Shown here piece by piece: positions 35,802 to 45,658 of a stretch of DNA of 64,000 nt. Below the pieces are notes generated by a model. That model did no database searches and was not told the DNA's origin. It saw only the letters and a program-made list of their open reading frames with translations. Both the position numbers and the translations under genes were made by a program. This DNA is from PSRI01 sp041484195 (GTDB lineage: Bacteria; Bacteroidota; Bacteroidia; Chitinophagales; Chitinophagaceae). Each line of letters begins with the position of its first letter. Within the stretch, counting starts at the first letter, position 1. Location: contig JBGPHC010000003.1 of assembly GCA_041484195.1 (NCBI GenBank), forward strand, positions 210,659-274,658, read 5' to 3'.

Positions 35802-37271
35802 ATGGCGCATATCTTATTCACGCATTCCTATTTTTTGAAATTCGATCCAAAGCAATGGGAAACAGGGCAACCCTATGCTCCTCTTGGGACTTTGTATGCT
35901 GCATCCTTAATGAGGGAGCAAGGCTATGAAGTGTCATTATTTGACACCATGTTCTGCAGCAGCCCGGATGAAATTGAGGCCACCATCGAAAAGCAGAATC
36001 CCGACCTATTTATCATTTACGATGATGGGTTCAATTATCTCACCAAAATGTGCCTTACCAATATGCGCGAGGCCGCATTCCGCATGATCCAGCTTGCCAG
36101 GGAAAAGGGTTGCAGGGTGATCGTCAGTAGTTCGGACTCAACAGACCATTATGAACAATACCTGCTGCAAGGTGCCGATTTCGTAATCATCGGGGAAGGC
36201 GAATCAACACTGATGGAACTGGTGAACAGGATTGAAAAAGGAGGAAATGATTTTTCGGATATCCAGGGGCTTGCATTCCGGGACCAGGAAAATCTGGTGA
36301 AGACCGCCAGAAGGGCCGTGATCAGAGACCTCGATTCCCTGCCATTTCCTGCATGGGACCTTGTGGATATGGAACCTTACCGCCGTTCCTGGATCACACA
36401 TACAGGCTATTTTTCAATGAATATGGCCACGACCAGGGGATGTCCATTCAAATGCAACTGGTGCGCCAAACCCATATATGGTAACCGTTACAACTCACGC
36501 TCACCCCAAAACGTAATCAGTGAACTGCTGATGCTGAAAGAAAAATTCAATTTCGACCATATTTGGTTCTGCGATGATATTTTTGGATTAAAGCCCGGCT
36601 GGGTTAATGAATTCGCGGACCTTGCGGAAAAACAAGGGCTCAAATTCAGGTTCAAGATCCAGGCGAGAGCCGACCTGCTTCTCCAGGAAAATTATGTCAA
36701 GGCGCTGGCGAGGGCAGGCTGCGACAATATTTGGATGGGCGCCGAGAGTGGCTCGCAAAAAATCCTGGATGCCATGGACAAGGGCACTACCATTGAACAG
36801 ATATATACGGCCACAGAGCTGCTGAAGAAGAACGGTATCAAACCCTCTTTCTTCATCCAGTTTGGCTACCTGGGTGAAACCCGTGAAGATATCCGGAAAA
36901 CGATCGGCATGATCAATGAACTCCTGCCGCATGAAATCGGTATATCCGTATCCTATCCATTGCCCGGAACCCTTTTTTATGAAAAGGTGAAATCAGACCT
37001 GGTGAACAAGGCCAACTGGACGGATTCCGATGAATTGCAATTGATGTTCAGGAATACTTATCAGCCCGCTTTCTATAAACAATTGCATCGCTATGTACAC
37101 AAATCATACCGGATGCACCTGGCCCTGGCTTCCATAAAAAGAATCTTCACCCACCCGGGTTCCATCACCGTGCAAAAACTTAAAAAGGCAGCCTCGGCCG
37201 TCTACTATATCCCAGCCAGTTTTCTGGCCTTGCAAAAATTACAGCAACTCGAAAAATCGCCCTCCCTATGA
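35802..37271 (+). CDS. B12-binding-domain radical SAM protein
   Basis: A 489-residue class-B radical-SAM protein. The N-terminal cobalamin-type domain includes PYAPLGTLYAASLMREQGYEV and the GEGE sequence (ADFVIIGEGESTLMEL) of this family. The cluster motif is CPFKCNWC at about residues 210-217 with FDHIWFCDDIF, IQARADLL and IWMGAESGSQKILDAMDKG. The C-terminal extension has basic residues and ends LQQLEKSPSL. It overlaps the following methyltransferase by ATGA. BchE-like enzymes of this type catalyse hard C-methylations or ring changes; this one probably acts on the cluster product, which is inference. Confidence 0.9.
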   Translation: MAHILFTHSYFLKFDPKQWETGQPYAPLGTLYAASLMREQGYEVSLFDTMFCSSPDEIEATIEKQNPDLFIIYDDGFNYLTKMCLTNMREAAFRMIQLAREKGCRVIVSSSDSTDHYEQYLLQGADFVIIGEGESTLMELVNRIEKGGNDFSDIQGLAFRDQENLVKTARRAVIRDLDSLPFPAWDLVDMEPYRRSWITHTGYFSMNMATTRGCPFKCNWCAKPIYGNRYNSRSPQNVISELLMLKEKFNFDHIWFCDDIFGLKPGWVNEFADLAEKQGLKFRFKIQARADLLLQENYVKALARAGCDNIWMGAESGSQKILDAMDKGTTIEQIYTATELLKKNGIKPSFFIQFGYLGETREDIRKTIGMINELLPHEIGISVSYPLPGTLFYEKVKSDLVNKANWTDSDELQLMFRNTYQPAFYKQLHRYVHKSYRMHLALASIKRIFTHPGSITVQKLKKAASAVYYIPASFLALQKLQQLEKSPSL

Positions 37272-38092
37272 GCGATGAGGTTAACACTTCAAACGAAAGG
37301 GAAGCCGCATCGGCTTTTACGAAGCAGGCGTCTCATTTTGATGAAATCTATGGCACCGACGAAATCATCCGTTACAAAAGAAAGAGAGTGAGGGACCATG
37401 TGCTGCGATGGCTGGATCCCGCCGCTTCCATCCTGGAACTCAATGCGGGAACCGGCGAAGACGCTATCTTTTTTGCGGCAAAGGGTCATAGGGTACACGC
37501 GACCGATATATCCCCGGGTATGCAGGAAATACTCAGGCAAAAACTGATGCGAAAAAACCTGTCGGCGAAAGTCTCCCAGGAACTATGCTCTTTCACAGGT
37601 TTAGGTGAACTGAAATTCAGAGGGCCCTATGACCTGATCTTCTCCAATTTCGCGGGCCTGAATTGTACCGATCAACTCGGCACCGTGCTGGATTCATTCA
37701 ATTCCCTGCTGAAACCGGGAGGGATCGTGACTCTCGTGGTACTTCCGAAATTCTGCCTTTGGGAGGGTTTGCTAATTTTCAAAGGGAAATTCAGGGTTGC
37801 ATTCAGGCGGATATTCAGTAGCGGTGGCGCAAAAGCGCGGGTGGAAGGTCAATATTTTAAGTGCTGGTATTATCAGCCTTCGTTTATTATAAACCGCTTG
37901 AAACGCGATTTTGAATTGCTGAGCCTGGAAGGATTGTGCACCTGCGTTCCCCCATCGTACATACAGGGATTCGATCAGAAATATCCCCGCCTCTATGACT
38001 TCTTAAAAGCCAGGGAGGATGGTCTGAAGGAAAAATGGCCCTGGAAATTCATAGGTGATTACTATATCATTTCTTTCCGCAGGAAGGATTGA
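37268..38092 (+). CDS. Class I SAM methyltransferase
   Basis: A 274-residue methyltransferase. SAM motif I is ILELNAGTGEDAIFFAAKGH, then ATDISPGMQEILRQKL and motif IV YDLIFSNFAGLNCTDQL, with the strand LLKPGGIVTLVVLP. A C-terminal region of about 100 residues (CLWEGLLIFKGKFRVAFRRIF onward) is basic and aromatic, perhaps for a lipid-like substrate. The ATGA overlap with the B12 radical-SAM gene suggests the two act on the same molecule. The convergent nucleotidyltransferase gene ends 3 bp after it. Confidence 0.85.
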   Translation: MSDEVNTSNEREAASAFTKQASHFDEIYGTDEIIRYKRKRVRDHVLRWLDPAASILELNAGTGEDAIFFAAKGHRVHATDISPGMQEILRQKLMRKNLSAKVSQELCSFTGLGELKFRGPYDLIFSNFAGLNCTDQLGTVLDSFNSLLKPGGIVTLVVLPKFCLWEGLLIFKGKFRVAFRRIFSSGGAKARVEGQYFKCWYYQPSFIINRLKRDFELLSLEGLCTCVPPSYIQGFDQKYPRLYDFLKAREDGLKEKWPWKFIGDYYIISFRRKD

Positions 38093-38095
38093 CAT

Positions 38096-39013
38096 TCAGG
38101 AAACGCCTACCTGCTCGCCAATATCGAATTCGTGGAGCTTGCTATAATAAAGCATCAATATTTTTTCCTGGAAATGGTTTGGATTGGGCTTTGAAAAATG
38201 TTTCCCGGTCCTGATGCCCATTCGATTGCCTTTTATATTCAATCGCATTTCCTCTTCCTTCTTTTTCCAGCGCTTTGATGTGAGGCGGAAAAAATAATCG
38301 TCGAGCCGGTCTCCCAGCCAATTATCAAACAACCATTCAATCATTTTTTTATACCAGGGATTATGCATCGTTTTATTAGCCGAGAAATTCCTGTACCGAT
38401 AGTTGGGGTAATATTCCCTGGCCCAATCATTGGCGCTGAAGAATTTTCCCAGGCTTCCATTGCCACAGGCCGGTAACAGGGTAATCAATTCCATGGCGGT
38501 AAATACATTCTTTTCTTCAATCAGCATGGCGTCTTCATCCACAAAATAATTCATGCAAAACCAGTGTTGCTTTTTCACCAGGAAAGTCAGTTTCTTAAAT
38601 AAATGCAAAAAAGTCCTTGAAATCCATAGTCTGTTGGATTTCGTGATCAGAAAAAAATCGATGTCCGCGTTGGGATCCGCAAAATTTTTAGAAAGAGAGC
38701 CTGAAATGCCAATGCCTCTTACAAAAGGAAAGAGGAACAGGAATTCCGATATCTTATAGGCCCTTTGTAACAGATGGCCCGCGTGCTGGTTCCCCTTTAT
38801 CCTTCTCTCGGCAAGCGCATAATTATTTTGAAGGGAATAAAATTCGTTTACCCTGAAAATCTGGCCATCCCGCAGCATCTGGTTCAGCGTGGAGCTGAGC
38901 TCGAAGTCGCTGGTTCTTAGTTCGATGAAGAATTTAATCTCCTCATAAGTAACGGGATATTGAAACATGTCGAAATATACCAGCACTTTCAATATACTAT
39001 TTTCCAGCTTCAA
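38096..39013 (-). CDS. Nucleotidyltransferase-domain protein
   Basis: A 305-residue protein with a central polymerase-beta-type nucleotidyltransferase motif: GISGSLSKNFADPNADIDFFLIT (residues about 100-122) shows the G-S and D-x-D metal-binding pattern. A winged-helix-like N-terminus (residues 1-80, YPVTYEEIKFFIELRT) precedes it. The C-terminal half is Asn/Phe/Lys-rich with no clear family. Such proteins in glycan clusters may activate a carrier or modify a sugar, but it could equally be an antitoxin-like or kanamycin-type nucleotidyltransferase. It is a single minus-strand gene between the radical-SAM block and the sugar transferase. Confidence 0.72.
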   Translation of the reverse strand: MKLENSILKVLVYFDMFQYPVTYEEIKFFIELRTSDFELSSTLNQMLRDGQIFRVNEFYSLQNNYALAERRIKGNQHAGHLLQRAYKISEFLFLFPFVRGIGISGSLSKNFADPNADIDFFLITKSNRLWISRTFLHLFKKLTFLVKKQHWFCMNYFVDEDAMLIEEKNVFTAMELITLLPACGNGSLGKFFSANDWAREYYPNYRYRNFSANKTMHNPWYKKMIEWLFDNWLGDRLDDYFFRLTSKRWKKKEEEMRLNIKGNRMGIRTGKHFSKPNPNHFQEKILMLYYSKLHEFDIGEQVGVS

Positions 39014-39197
39014 TGGATAGCGCGTTTTATTTTTAAAAAATGAGTCTTTGGTTTTATTCCGGGATATGATGGACCGGAGAAATCCAATTACCGGGCAACT
39101 GTTTGATATTTGACCCGTATCATCCCTTAGTAATACTGCGATTTTTTACAAAAGGTTGCTTAACTCAAACTGGCTCAATTTTGGAAGTAATTCGTAT

Positions 39198-39968
39198 ATG
39201 GCAAGAATCAATATGGAACCCCGCCGAAGCACCCCGGACTGGGAAATGGCTGTTGTTGCGCAAAATGAAAATAAATTACAAGCCTTCGTGGTTGGAAAAA
39301 CCGGCTATTTTTTCGTAAAGAGGGCGATGGATGTATTGATCGCAATTGTTTTCATTGTTTTTGTGCTTAGTTGGCTTATTCCCCTGCTCGCAATAGCTAT
39401 TAAATTAACCTCCCGCGGACCTGTTTTCTTCATTCAAAAAAGGGTGGGCCGTGGCGGGCAGAGTTTCAATTGTTATAAGTTGCGGTCCATGATCCTCAAC
39501 GCGGAATCAGACAAGGTGCAGGCCGAAGAAAATGATTCCCGCATAACAAGGTTAGGCAGATTCTTGCGCGATACCAATTTGGATGAACTCCCGCAATTCA
39601 TAAATGTGCTCGCAGGTTCCATGAGCTTTATCGGTCCCAGGCCCCACATGCCGGCCGATTGCAGCTATTTTGCTTCGATGGTGCCTGGTTATAAATTCCG
39701 TAATCTGGTAAAACCGGGGATCACGGGTATGGCCCAGATCAAGGGCTTTCACGGACCGGCAATGGACTATGAGAATATCTTCAGGCGATACCAGTGGGAT
39801 GCTTTTTATGTTCGCAGCGCGAATTTTTTAACTGATATGAGAATCTTGCGCCTTACCATCCTGCAATCTACAGGCAAGCTGGCAAAGAAAATATTTTCAG
39901 GATTTTATGCGACCCCTTCAAAATTTAATCGTGAATACGGTTTCTCTCTCCCGGATGGTGAGGAGTGA
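39198..39968 (+). CDS. Initiating sugar transferase (WcaJ-like, polyprenyl-phosphate sugar-1-phosphate transferase)
   Basis: A 256-residue monotopic sugar transferase. I start at ATG 39198, 10 bases after GGAAG; the frame extends upstream to a TTG. One membrane helix (about residues 40-65) leads into the catalytic domain: SRGPVFFIQKRVGRGGQSFNCYKLRSM, RLGRFLRDTNLDELPQFINVLAGSMSFIGPRPHMPAD and the late VKPGITGMAQI. It loads the first sugar-1-phosphate on undecaprenyl phosphate, starting a glycan chain. It closes the glycan cluster. Its last 51 bp overlap the end of the convergent histidine kinase gene. Confidence 0.9.
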   Translation: MARINMEPRRSTPDWEMAVVAQNENKLQAFVVGKTGYFFVKRAMDVLIAIVFIVFVLSWLIPLLAIAIKLTSRGPVFFIQKRVGRGGQSFNCYKLRSMILNAESDKVQAEENDSRITRLGRFLRDTNLDELPQFINVLAGSMSFIGPRPHMPADCSYFASMVPGYKFRNLVKPGITGMAQIKGFHGPAMDYENIFRRYQWDAFYVRSANFLTDMRILRLTILQSTGKLAKKIFSGFYATPSKFNREYGFSLPDGEE

Positions 39969-41189
39969 AAACTCAAAGCCATGTTTGATCAGGATCTCCC
40001 TCACCAGGGTCAGACCAATACCCTGACCATCTTTCCTGGTGCTGAAAAAAGGTGAGAAAATCTGTCCGCCGGATTCCAATGGCAAACCTTCTCCTGTATC
40101 CTCAATGGTCAATAGTCTCCTCACTGGATCTGCCGCCAATATGATTTGTCCTGATTCTCCTATTGCTTCAATGGAATTTTTGACGATATTGATCAGCGCC
40201 TGTTCCATCTGCTGTTCGTCTGCAAATACCTGAAATCGCGCTCCAACCGGCTGGCATTGGATCTCAATTTTTTTCTCACGGGCTCTTGGCCCCATAAGAT
40301 TTGCAATATTTTGAACCAATTTGAAAAGATCAAGCTCCCTTTTTGCGGGCTCGGGTAATTTGACCAGTTCGGCAAAATTCTTCATGAACACATTCAGGTT
40401 CTGATTCCGCTCTACGGCAATTTCCAGCGCGTTCTTCAAAGGTGCATCCTGCACCTGCTCCCAGATCCGCCCTGACTTCAAAGCCAGTTGTAGTATGGAA
40501 TTGACAGGCCCGATGGTGTTGTTCACTTCATGGGCCATCATCCATATCACTTTTCCATAGGCCTTTTTTTCGGCTTCCAATATTTCCGCTGTCAGTTCCT
40601 CAATCATCACAAATCGCCTCGGAAACCCCCGGTCAATAAACTGCGATTTCTGTAATTTATAGGTAGTGACTCCCTGCAATGAAATGGTTCTGGATTCACC
40701 CGAAGGCAGCGTCTTTATTTCCTGCAGGATGGGATGGGAGAATTCGGAAATTTCAAGGCCTGTGATTGGCTTTTCACAGATGCCCAATATTTGCAATGCC
40801 GTTGGATTCACCAACTGGATTTTGTCGTCGAAATCCAAAATGATGATTCCGGTGGGAGAAGTATTGATTAGCATTTCCAGGAAAAAATGCTGCTGCTCCT
40901 GTCTGGTCCTTTCTGTCCTCAATTCGTCCATCATTTGATTGTACACAGTCACCAATTGATCCACTTCATATTTTCCGGTGCTTCGAAATTTCACGTTAAA
41001 ATCTCTTTCCTTGATCGCGTCCAGCCCGCTCATCAGGGTATTGAGCGGTAAAATCAGTTCATTAAATAGATTCCATGCCAGTGCGGCCGATAGAAGAATG
41101 AAGGCCTCTGACAGAATGAAAAAGATTTTATTTCCCTTAAAAATGAAAAAACTTAACAGCAGGGCCACCAGGTGTAGAATGACAAGCAT
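39918..41189 (-). CDS. Sensor histidine kinase (NtrB/NtrY-like, HAMP-PAS-HisKA-HATPase)
   Basis: A 423-residue inner-membrane kinase. Two hydrophobic segments (residues about 1-17 and 24-45) are followed by a HAMP-like region with coiled coil, a PAS domain (about 105-170) and the kinase core. The phosphorylated His is in MMAHEVNNTIGPV, the HEVNN variant of the NtrB/NtrY type. The N box is EQALINIVKNSIEA, G1 is IEDTGEGLP and the F/G2 boxes IFSPFFSTRKDGQGIGLTLV. The frame stays open 20 codons upstream with no normal start. No response regulator lies next to it. The last 51 bp overlap the sugar transferase gene. Confidence 0.9.
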   Translation of the reverse strand: MLVILHLVALLLSFFIFKGNKIFFILSEAFILLSAALAWNLFNELILPLNTLMSGLDAIKERDFNVKFRSTGKYEVDQLVTVYNQMMDELRTERTRQEQQHFFLEMLINTSPTGIIILDFDDKIQLVNPTALQILGICEKPITGLEISEFSHPILQEIKTLPSGESRTISLQGVTTYKLQKSQFIDRGFPRRFVMIEELTAEILEAEKKAYGKVIWMMAHEVNNTIGPVNSILQLALKSGRIWEQVQDAPLKNALEIAVERNQNLNVFMKNFAELVKLPEPAKRELDLFKLVQNIANLMGPRAREKKIEIQCQPVGARFQVFADEQQMEQALINIVKNSIEAIGESGQIILAADPVRRLLTIEDTGEGLPLESGGQIFSPFFSTRKDGQGIGLTLVREILIKHGFEFSLLTIRERETVFTIKF

Positions 41190-41365
41190 CCGGATAATTA
41201 TGTTGTTTCCGGAAATGTTGAAAACCGTGAAGGATCTTTTTGTGGGGACTTACCCTGCGTGAAGTCAAAGTATGCTCCTTGAAAGCCACCGGTTCGCTGA
41301 CCGGGTTTCATGCGACCTATTCAATCTGCAAACCAGGGGTCAATCTCTATTTGATCCAACAGGGA

Positions 41366-44300
41366 TCAATTCTTTTTCAACAGCTCTTTCACTGCCGCTT
41401 CAATCTGTTGGTCATGGTTAGCAGATAATATATCCGGCTCATTGCGCACTTTGATATCGGGTTCCAGTTGGTTATTCTCGCAGAATTTCCCATCGGGCGA
41501 TCTCCATCCTCCCATCGGCATTCCGAACACCAGGGTTTGGTCAATCTGCGACTCCCACCACACAAAAGTGCCGGTTCCCGGAACGGGCATACCAAGCGTC
41601 TTACCAACGCCCTTTAGTTTGTAAGCCACCGGGAATAAATGCGCATCTGAATAATTCGATTCTCCCACCAGCACGATGGAGGGCTTCACCCATTTGTCAT
41701 ATGGCTCGGAACCCACATACTGTCCGTGAGGAATGATGTCGAAATATTTTTTCCCATTCAGGAAATCCGACAATTGCTCGTGAATATTTCCCCCTCCATT
41801 AAAACGCGTATCTATGATAATTGCCTCTTTTCCCATATTCCTTCCCAGTGCTTCTTCAAATACGGTGCGCATGCTTTCATCATTCATAGCCCTCACATGT
41901 ATGTACCCGATCTTCCCGCCCGATAGTTGATCCACTTCTTTTCTGCGGTTTTCGACCCAGCGTTTGTACAATAATTCATTTTCCGCTCCAATGGAAATGG
42001 GTTTGGTCGTCTCATCCCAACGCGTTTTGGTTGCAGGATCAAAGAGCGACAACAAGGTAAGCTTGTCCGTTTTCCGATTCAAATACATGAATTGATCTAC
42101 AGAATCGGTTATTTCCTGTCCGTCAATTTTTTCGAGAAAGACACCCGGTTTTATTTTGGATCCGGATCTATCCAGTGGTCCGCCTGCAATTACTTCTGCG
42201 ATTCTTAAGCCATTACCTGAGTAGGCATAATCATAAAAGATTCCCAGCGCTGCCGTCTGATCCATATTTGGCTTGAAAGAATTGTAGTAGCATCCGGTAT
42301 GAGAGGCATTGAGCTCTCCCAGCATTTCGCTGAGCATCTCCGCGAAATCATAATTATTGTTGATGTAGGGAAGGAATTTTTTGTACGCCTCATGATAAAA
42401 ATCCCAATCCACACCCTGCAGGTCGGCCACATAGAATTTCTCTTTCAGTTGTCGCCAGCTATGTTCGAATATATAGGCTTTCTCCTCCGAATCCTTTAAA
42501 ACCATTTCGCTGTTGATGCCTACCGGTTCGGATTTCCCGCTCTCGGTATTGATCTTGAGTATCTTCCCTTCTGCCAATACAAAAATATTCTTACCATCAT
42601 CACTCATTTCCATACCCGCGTACCGTGCGCCCAGTTTGCTGAACAATTTTGTTTCTTTGGAGCGGATTTCGGTTACCCACAGATCATAACCCTTTTCAAA
42701 ACTGGTGAGGTAGAATAATTTTTCTCCGTCCTTCGAAAGCAACCAGTCCTGCGCGTCGCTGGTGTGAGTGGTGATCCTGAGCTTGCGGTCTGTGAGATGA
42801 TCCCAATCTATCACAATATCTTTTTTTGCACTGTCTTTTGCCTCTTCCTTTTTTGGCGCTCCTTTTTTGGTTGGCTCCTTTGCCTTGTCGGCCGAATCTT
42901 TCTTCTGCTTTTCTTCCTGCTCTTTCAAGAGGTCGAACTCTTCCTTGGACAGCTTAAACCTTTCAAAAGCACCTTTTGTAAGGAACATGCCGAAAACGTC
43001 GCCGCTCGCGGGATAGCCCGCCTGCTGCCTGGTGCCATTCCTGTCGGAGCCCCAGATTATCATCTTGCCTCCCATCGCCCATTTGGGACCGAAATCATCA
43101 TAGCCACTTAGGGTTAGATTGACCACCTGCGATTTTCCGTCTGCGGCCACCAGTCCCACTTCAGGAGCCATTACCCTTTCCTGAAGACCAAAACTTACCA
43201 GGAACCATTTACTGTCAGGCGACCATTGATAATATTGATCTCCGTCGGAATAGCTATAATTCTTATCGGCCGTCAAAATTGCGCGTGATTGCTTTGAAGC
43301 GAGATTGATCACTTTCAGGATTGTCCTGTTTTCGAGGTAGGCCACTTCTTTTCCATCAGGAGAAAAAGCCGGTTGAAATTCTTCAGCCGCCGTGGCCACA
43401 ACAGGGGTTTCCTTTAAAACAGTTGCAACATAGAAATAAGGTTCTTCTTTCCTGGTAATGGTACTCGTATATACATTCCAGTTATTATCTTTTTCCGCGG
43501 CATATAAGAGAGAGCGCCCATCCGGACTGAAGCTCACACTGCGTTCCTGCCAGGGCGTATTGGTAATGCGTTTAGTGATACCTCCATCCACGCTGGTTAC
43601 AAAGATTTCGCCGCGATATACAAAGGCGATCTCTTTCCCATTCGGAGAGAGTTTCATTTCGGTAGCATTCCCCGTTACCGGCACAATTTTGTCAAGGCTG
43701 TTACGGCCATCCTGGGCAATCCTGACCGCGATCTTTTGTGGCTCGGCGCCCGGCTTCATGGTATAGAGTTCTCCATTAAAACCAAAGCAGAGAGTATTGT
43801 CTCGGGCATGCGTTAGAAATCTCACAGGATGCCTGGTGAAATGGGTGAGTGCGGTAGCATGTGAGGTGTCGGCCAGGGAGCTCTTATATACATTGAAAGA
43901 TCCGCCACGTTCACTCAGGTAGTAGAAATCCTGGTCATTGCTGTCGAAAACCGGGTTCCGGTCTTCTCCATTGAAACTTGTGAGTTTGCCATATTTCCTG
44001 CTTGTAAAATCATAGATCCAGATATCGCGGGTAACCGCAGATGTATGATGTTTACGCCAATCGCTTTCATACCCTTTGAAATCATGATAAATAAGCTTGT
44101 CGCCTTTTGAATTCAGGGTTGCATCAAACGCCGGCACCGGAAGCACCTGGCTTACCCTGCCTCCCTCAACAGGAACGCTGTAGAATTCGGTCATCAGTCC
44201 GATTGGAAATTGTGCATTCGTGACAAGGTCCTGGCGGTAGCCCGAAAAAAGAACCGATTTATCATCCGCGCTGAAACTGCTTGGTATCTCTCTCCCCGAA

Positions 44301-44617
44301 TGAAAAGTGAGCCTTCTTGCTTCTCCACCAGATGCCGGCATAACGAATACGTCAAAATTGCCGGTGCGATCGGAGGCAAAAGCAATGGTCTTTCCATCGT
44401 GCGACCATACCGGTGCGAATTCGTAGGATTCACTGATGGTCAGGGGCCTGGCCTCGCCTCCGGATGAGGCCACCTTATAAATATCGCCTTTATAACTGAA
44501 TAGGACTGCCTGCCCGTCGGGTGAAATGGCCGGATACCGCATCCACAATGGGTTGTCCTGGGAGATGGCCGGCAATACTAAGATGCCGGCAATGAAAGCA
44601 AATAAATATCCTTTCAT
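41366..44617 (-). CDS. Tricorn-type S41 peptidase with WD40-like propeller
   Basis: A 1083-residue exported protease related to tricorn. After a signal peptide (MKGYLFAFIAGILVLPAIS) come beta-propeller repeats (WMRYPAISPDGQAVLFSYKGDIY, then several PD40-like SPDGK repeats to about residue 540). A Lys/Glu-rich, low-complexity insert spans roughly residues 545-600. A second propeller, a PDZ domain (PLDRSGSKIKPGVFLEKIDGQEI) and the S41 core follow: RAMNDESMRTVF, DTRFNGGGNIHEQLSDFL and the nucleophile region VGESNYSDAHLFP. It probably degrades peptides in the periplasm. Single gene, 176 bp upstream of the kinase in transcription order. Confidence 0.92.
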   Translation of the reverse strand: MKGYLFAFIAGILVLPAISQDNPLWMRYPAISPDGQAVLFSYKGDIYKVASSGGEARPLTISESYEFAPVWSHDGKTIAFASDRTGNFDVFVMPASGGEARRLTFHSGREIPSSFSADDKSVLFSGYRQDLVTNAQFPIGLMTEFYSVPVEGGRVSQVLPVPAFDATLNSKGDKLIYHDFKGYESDWRKHHTSAVTRDIWIYDFTSRKYGKLTSFNGEDRNPVFDSNDQDFYYLSERGGSFNVYKSSLADTSHATALTHFTRHPVRFLTHARDNTLCFGFNGELYTMKPGAEPQKIAVRIAQDGRNSLDKIVPVTGNATEMKLSPNGKEIAFVYRGEIFVTSVDGGITKRITNTPWQERSVSFSPDGRSLLYAAEKDNNWNVYTSTITRKEEPYFYVATVLKETPVVATAAEEFQPAFSPDGKEVAYLENRTILKVINLASKQSRAILTADKNYSYSDGDQYYQWSPDSKWFLVSFGLQERVMAPEVGLVAADGKSQVVNLTLSGYDDFGPKWAMGGKMIIWGSDRNGTRQQAGYPASGDVFGMFLTKGAFERFKLSKEEFDLLKEQEEKQKKDSADKAKEPTKKGAPKKEEAKDSAKKDIVIDWDHLTDRKLRITTHTSDAQDWLLSKDGEKLFYLTSFEKGYDLWVTEIRSKETKLFSKLGARYAGMEMSDDGKNIFVLAEGKILKINTESGKSEPVGINSEMVLKDSEEKAYIFEHSWRQLKEKFYVADLQGVDWDFYHEAYKKFLPYINNNYDFAEMLSEMLGELNASHTGCYYNSFKPNMDQTAALGIFYDYAYSGNGLRIAEVIAGGPLDRSGSKIKPGVFLEKIDGQEITDSVDQFMYLNRKTDKLTLLSLFDPATKTRWDETTKPISIGAENELLYKRWVENRRKEVDQLSGGKIGYIHVRAMNDESMRTVFEEALGRNMGKEAIIIDTRFNGGGNIHEQLSDFLNGKKYFDIIPHGQYVGSEPYDKWVKPSIVLVGESNYSDAHLFPVAYKLKGVGKTLGMPVPGTGTFVWWESQIDQTLVFGMPMGGWRSPDGKFCENNQLEPDIKVRNEPDILSANHDQQIEAAVKELLKKN

Positions 44618-44800
44618 AAAATGAACTTATTGTGTTGGATGAAATTGTTTAGGATGGTTTTGCAAAGAATAATAAGTTGAATATACAATAAAATCCTTTC
44701 CGTAATCCGGCAGGATCCATGATGTAACATTGACTGCAATCAGGCCCCGGATTAATCAGCATCATAGGTTCTATTTGTCGTCTTTGCTATCTTTAGGAAA

Positions 44801-45649
44801 ATGAATTATATGATAAAGATTCTGGTTGCTCTGGATTGCCGGGTGATCAATTTAAGAACAATTGATTTTGCCTGTTTTATGGCGAGGCTCACTCATTCGA
44901 AGCTCATAGGGATTTTTTTGGAAGAACGTGAATTTGAAAAAACTCCCACGAGAAAAATTGTATTGGGACAACCCTACATTGAAACTATTGTGGCTTCTGA
45001 TATTCCGGGAAATGAGGCCAGGCAGAAGACAATGCTTGAAAATATTCATGTCTTCAAGGATGCTTGCGAAAACAGGGGTATTCCTACAGGCTCACGCGTT
45101 GCCGATGGAATACCTGCAACAGAAATCGTTCGTGAAACACGTTTTGCGGATGTGCTGATCGTAGATGCCACTACTTCATTCTCCAACAAACCCGAAGCAT
45201 CGCCGACTGATTTTGTCAAAGAAATCCTAACCAGATCAGAATGTCCTGTAATCATTGCCCCCGAAAGCGATGGAATTATTGGAGAAATCATATTCCCATG
45301 CGACTACAGCAGGTCGGCCGCCACTGCCATCAAACATTTTTCCTATCTATTCCCCGAATTTGGAAACAAAAAGCTGACGGTTTTGGAGGTTAAGAAAGAA
45401 GAAACCAAACCTGACGCAGATGTCGGACGCCTGAATGAATGGCTGGCTGTTCATTATCAGAATGCTGTTTATGTCTCTCTCAAAGGGGATCCAACAGATG
45501 AAATCTTTGCCTATCTGCTCAAACGTGATAATATAATGGCAGTCATGGGTTCTTATGGGCGGAGTTCCTTGTCACGGCTCTTCAGGCCCAGCCATGCCGA
45601 ACTGGTTACCAAGACAATGACAAGACCACTTTTTATTTCCCACGATTAA
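44801..45649 (+). CDS. Universal stress protein, two UspA domains
   Basis: A 282-residue cytosolic protein with two UspA-type domains (residues about 1-140 and 155-282). The first opens with IKILVALDCRVINLRTIDFACFMARLT and holds VIVDATTSFSN; the second opens at GEIIFPCDYSRSAATAIKHF and ends with MGSYGRSSLSRLFRPSHAELVTKTMTRPLF, a form of the Gly-rich ATP/phosphate loop. The ATG follows AGGAAA; a second ATG lies three codons on. A near match to the -7 box (TATCTTTA) sits only a few bases ahead. It pairs with a second USP 9 bp downstream, surely one operon. Confidence 0.88.
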   Translation: MNYMIKILVALDCRVINLRTIDFACFMARLTHSKLIGIFLEEREFEKTPTRKIVLGQPYIETIVASDIPGNEARQKTMLENIHVFKDACENRGIPTGSRVADGIPATEIVRETRFADVLIVDATTSFSNKPEASPTDFVKEILTRSECPVIIAPESDGIIGEIIFPCDYSRSAATAIKHFSYLFPEFGNKKLTVLEVKKEETKPDADVGRLNEWLAVHYQNAVYVSLKGDPTDEIFAYLLKRDNIMAVMGSYGRSSLSRLFRPSHAELVTKTMTRPLFISHD

Positions 45650-45658
45650 AGAATCAAC

